NCBI RefSeq assembly: GCF_014384995.1
Contig: NZ_JACRSY010000022.1
Coordinates: forward strand, 1 to 64,000
Direction of reading: 5' to 3'
DNA: 64,000 nucleotides
Origin: Zhenhengia yiwuensis
GTDB taxonomy: Bacteria; Bacillota; Clostridia; Lachnospirales; Cellulosilyticaceae
A program made the translations under genes and the position numbers. Every line of letters begins with the position of its first letter. The stretch's first letter is position 1. The notes under the pieces are model-generated. The model saw nothing but the letters and a program-made list of their open reading frames with translations, ran no database searches and was not told the origin of the DNA. Shown in pieces: positions 62,337 to 64,000 of the stretch.

Positions 62337-62812
62337 TATTTTTTATCTAATAAAACAATCGCCTGACTTGAAATACCTTGTTGGGTACCTGTAAAGCCAA
62401 GACCTTCTTCAGTTGTTGCTTTTACATTAATTTGATTTACCTCAATATTTAAGGCTGCTGCTATATTTTCTCTCATTGCCATAATATGTGGTGCCATTTT
62501 AGGTTTTTGAGCAATAATTGTTGCATCTATATTATGGACAACGGCGCCTTCCCTATCTAATATTCCTTTTACATGTTCTAATAGTTTAATACTAGAGATA
62601 CCTTTATACTGAGGGTCTGTATCTGGAAAATGCTTGCCGATATCTCCGCCAGCTATAGCACCAAGTAATGCATCCATAATAGCATGTACAAGTACATCTG
62701 CATCTGAATGGCCAAGTAATCCTAGTGTGTGTTCAATTTCCACTCCACCTAATATAAGTTTTCTATCTTCGACTAATTTATGCACGTCATATCCCATACC
62801 AATTCTTAACAT
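62336..62812 (-). CDS. ispF: 2-C-methyl-D-erythritol 2,4-cyclodiphosphate synthase
   Basis: 158 residues. MGYDVHKLVEDRKLILGG holds the metal-binding Asp and His, GLLGHSDADVLVHAIMDALL the third His, and FPDTDPQYKG, STKLL-like and ATTEEGLGFTG complete the family pattern. It makes the cyclic diphosphate of the MEP isoprenoid pathway. A single gene with AGAGGA before the start. No ispD neighbour, unlike in many species. Confidence 0.95.
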   Translation of the reverse strand: MLRIGMGYDVHKLVEDRKLILGGVEIEHTLGLLGHSDADVLVHAIMDALLGAIAGGDIGKHFPDTDPQYKGISSIKLLEHVKGILDREGAVVHNIDATIIAQKPKMAPHIMAMRENIAAALNIEVNQINVKATTEEGLGFTGTQQGISSQAIVLLDKK

Positions 62813-62964
62813 CTTTTCATCCTCTTCCTTTGTTTCTCTTCATATCCTTTAAGCTTTAAGTATCTATCTGCTTAGAATAGGTTCAAATTTTTTATCTATA
62901 TTATATACTAACTTTCTATACCTTTAAATATACACCCTAAAAAAATGGAACCTCCCTAAAACAC
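62813..62964. other. Short intergenic region
   Basis: AT-rich spacer between ispF and the DegV terminator, holding the ispF promoter. Nothing else was recognised. Confidence 0.4.
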
Positions 62965-62997
62965 CAAAACACCTAAGCCACTTTAATGACTTAGGTG
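62965..62997 (-). terminator. Terminator of the DegV gene
   Basis: CACCTAAG / CTTAGGTG with a TCA/TGG inner pairing, followed on the minus strand by TTTTGGTGTTTT. Confidence 0.75.
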
Positions 62998-63003
62998 CCC
63001 TTA

Positions 63004-63861
63004 TTAATCAACTATTTGAATCCCAATTCCTACTAATCCTGGTCCCGTATGTACACCAAGTGCTGGACTAATTTGGCCTTCTATAAAATCTTTCATACCC
63101 GGTAATGCTTTTATAAGATCTGCTTTCATATTTTCAGCTTCTTCTTTTGCATATCCATGAAGTAAAGCTATATTATAATGTTTTCCTTTAGAGGCAAATT
63201 CTACTGCTAACTCTTTCATTTTTTCTATAGATTTCTTTCTACCTCTTACTTTGGCTACATTATAATAAACGCCTTCTTCATTACATGAAATAATAGGTTT
63301 TAAATTTAGAACAGTTCCAAGTGTAGAAACAACAAGGCCAATACGTCCACCTTTTTGAAGATATTCTAATGTATCTATACAAAAGAATATTTTTGAGTTT
63401 ATAATTTCTTTTTCTACTCTTTCTTTAAGTTCATCAAAACCCATGCCTTGTTCAATATATTTAGCTGCTTGTATAGCATTAAAGCCTCCGCCAATAGAAA
63501 TATTACGTGTATCAATGACTGCAATTTCTAAGCCTTCATACTCTTTAGCAATCATTGAAATCAAATTAAAAGTACCACTTAATCCACTTGATAGCGTAAC
63601 TATTAGTACTTTTTCATAACCATCTTCTTTAATCTTGGCAAGCTTCTCTAAAATCTCTCCTGTGCTTGGAAGCGAAGTTTTAGGAATTTCCTCTGAAAGT
63701 TTACTATAAACTTCTTCTGCTGTAATATCTACACCATCTGAATACTCACGTTCTTTATAAATAATTTTAAGTGGGATACTATACATATTATATTGTTCTC
63801 TAATATGTTTTGGAATATCTATACCTGAATCTACTAATAAAGCGATTTTTTGGCTATTCAT
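63004..63861 (-). CDS. DegV family fatty-acid-binding protein
   Basis: 285 residues. KIALLVDSGIDIPKHIREQY opens the protein, with TSLPSTGEILEKLAKIKEDG and VTLSSGLSGTFNLISMIAKE in the middle, and a C-terminal HTGPGLVGIGI loop. DegV proteins such as FakB bind a fatty acid and hand it to a kinase. The kinase FakA is not in the window, but an oleate hydratase at 26 kb shows the cell handles exogenous fatty acids. I use the ATG at 63861, which has GAGAGG 8 bases upstream. Confidence 0.88.
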   Translation of the reverse strand: MNSQKIALLVDSGIDIPKHIREQYNMYSIPLKIIYKEREYSDGVDITAEEVYSKLSEEIPKTSLPSTGEILEKLAKIKEDGYEKVLIVTLSSGLSGTFNLISMIAKEYEGLEIAVIDTRNISIGGGFNAIQAAKYIEQGMGFDELKERVEKEIINSKIFFCIDTLEYLQKGGRIGLVVSTLGTVLNLKPIISCNEEGVYYNVAKVRGRKKSIEKMKELAVEFASKGKHYNIALLHGYAKEEAENMKADLIKALPGMKDFIEGQISPALGVHTGPGLVGIGIQIVD

Positions 63862-64000
63862 CTTCAAAACCTCTCTTAACTCCATATTTTATAGAATCTC
63901 TTTTTATTAATTACAATCATACCTTATCTTATATATTATTTCAAGTAGTTTTTAAAACTATATAGTTTTTTATATATAGCAAAAAGCAGATACTTAAGTA

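Overview
The window comes from a low-GC, AT-rich, spore-forming anaerobe of the class Clostridia, most likely Lachnospirales and possibly close to Cellulosilyticum (the genus is inference). This rests on strong GGAGG-type ribosome binding sites, Rho-independent terminators after almost every unit, a cysE-cysS-mrnC-rlmB-sigH cluster with the sporulation sigma factor SigH, a T-box leader, and a Bce-type peptide-resistance module. No rRNA, tRNA or CRISPR array was seen.

Layout. 0-2.6 kb: the end of an IS3-like insertion sequence runs off the left edge, followed by an EAL phosphodiesterase and a LysR regulator. 2.6-9.3 kb: a three-gene SMC-like complex (jetA-jetB-jetC, Wadjet/MukBEF type) with no JetD nuclease gene beside it. 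9.5-12.1 kb: a GNAT acetyltransferase flanked by two related hairpins, a metallophosphoesterase and a DUF4474 membrane protein. 12.2-17.7 kb: a maltose-type PTS operon (alpha-glucosidase, EIICB, a MapP-like sugar-phosphate phosphatase) under a LacI/MalR regulator with recognisable operators. 18-23.5 kb: a five-gene ABC sugar or phosphodiester importer ending in a type I phosphodiesterase. 23.7-29.7 kb: HAD phosphatase, TetR regulator, oleate hydratase with an unusual N-terminal hydrophobic segment, and an ECF sigma factor with a DUF4179 membrane protein.

29.8-47 kb is a host- or plant-glycan utilisation region: sialidase, M29 aminopeptidase, GH29 fucosidase, sulfatase, glycerol-dehydrogenase-like enzyme, GH4 alpha-galactosidase with an AraC regulator, and galM-galR divergent from galK-galT (Leloir pathway). 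None of the glycan enzymes has a visible signal peptide, so they probably act on imported oligosaccharides. The region also holds gene fossils: a GH29-like C-terminal fragment, and a LacI start fused in frame to what looks like a GH127-type C-terminus. Another coding fragment lies at 17.8-18.0 kb.

47-55.5 kb is mostly core: a flotillin-like SPFH protein, then the operon cysE-cysS-mrnC-(SpoVB-type flippase)-rlmB-sigH, preceded by a T-box whose specifier is a cysteine codon (UGC). 55.6-64 kb: a DUF1835-like protein, a bceR-bceS/bceA-bceB module with an erythromycin-esterase-like lipoprotein, then ispF and a DegV protein. The bceB gene is cut by one in-frame amber codon, and the bceA promoter with a BceR-type box sits inside the terminator of bceRS.

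The best candidates for something new are the JetABC locus without JetD, the amber-interrupted bceB coupled to an Ere-like lipoprotein, the nested promoter/terminator of the Bce module, the cysteine T-box in front of an operon that ends in sigH, and the in-frame fusion fossil at 36.1 kb.
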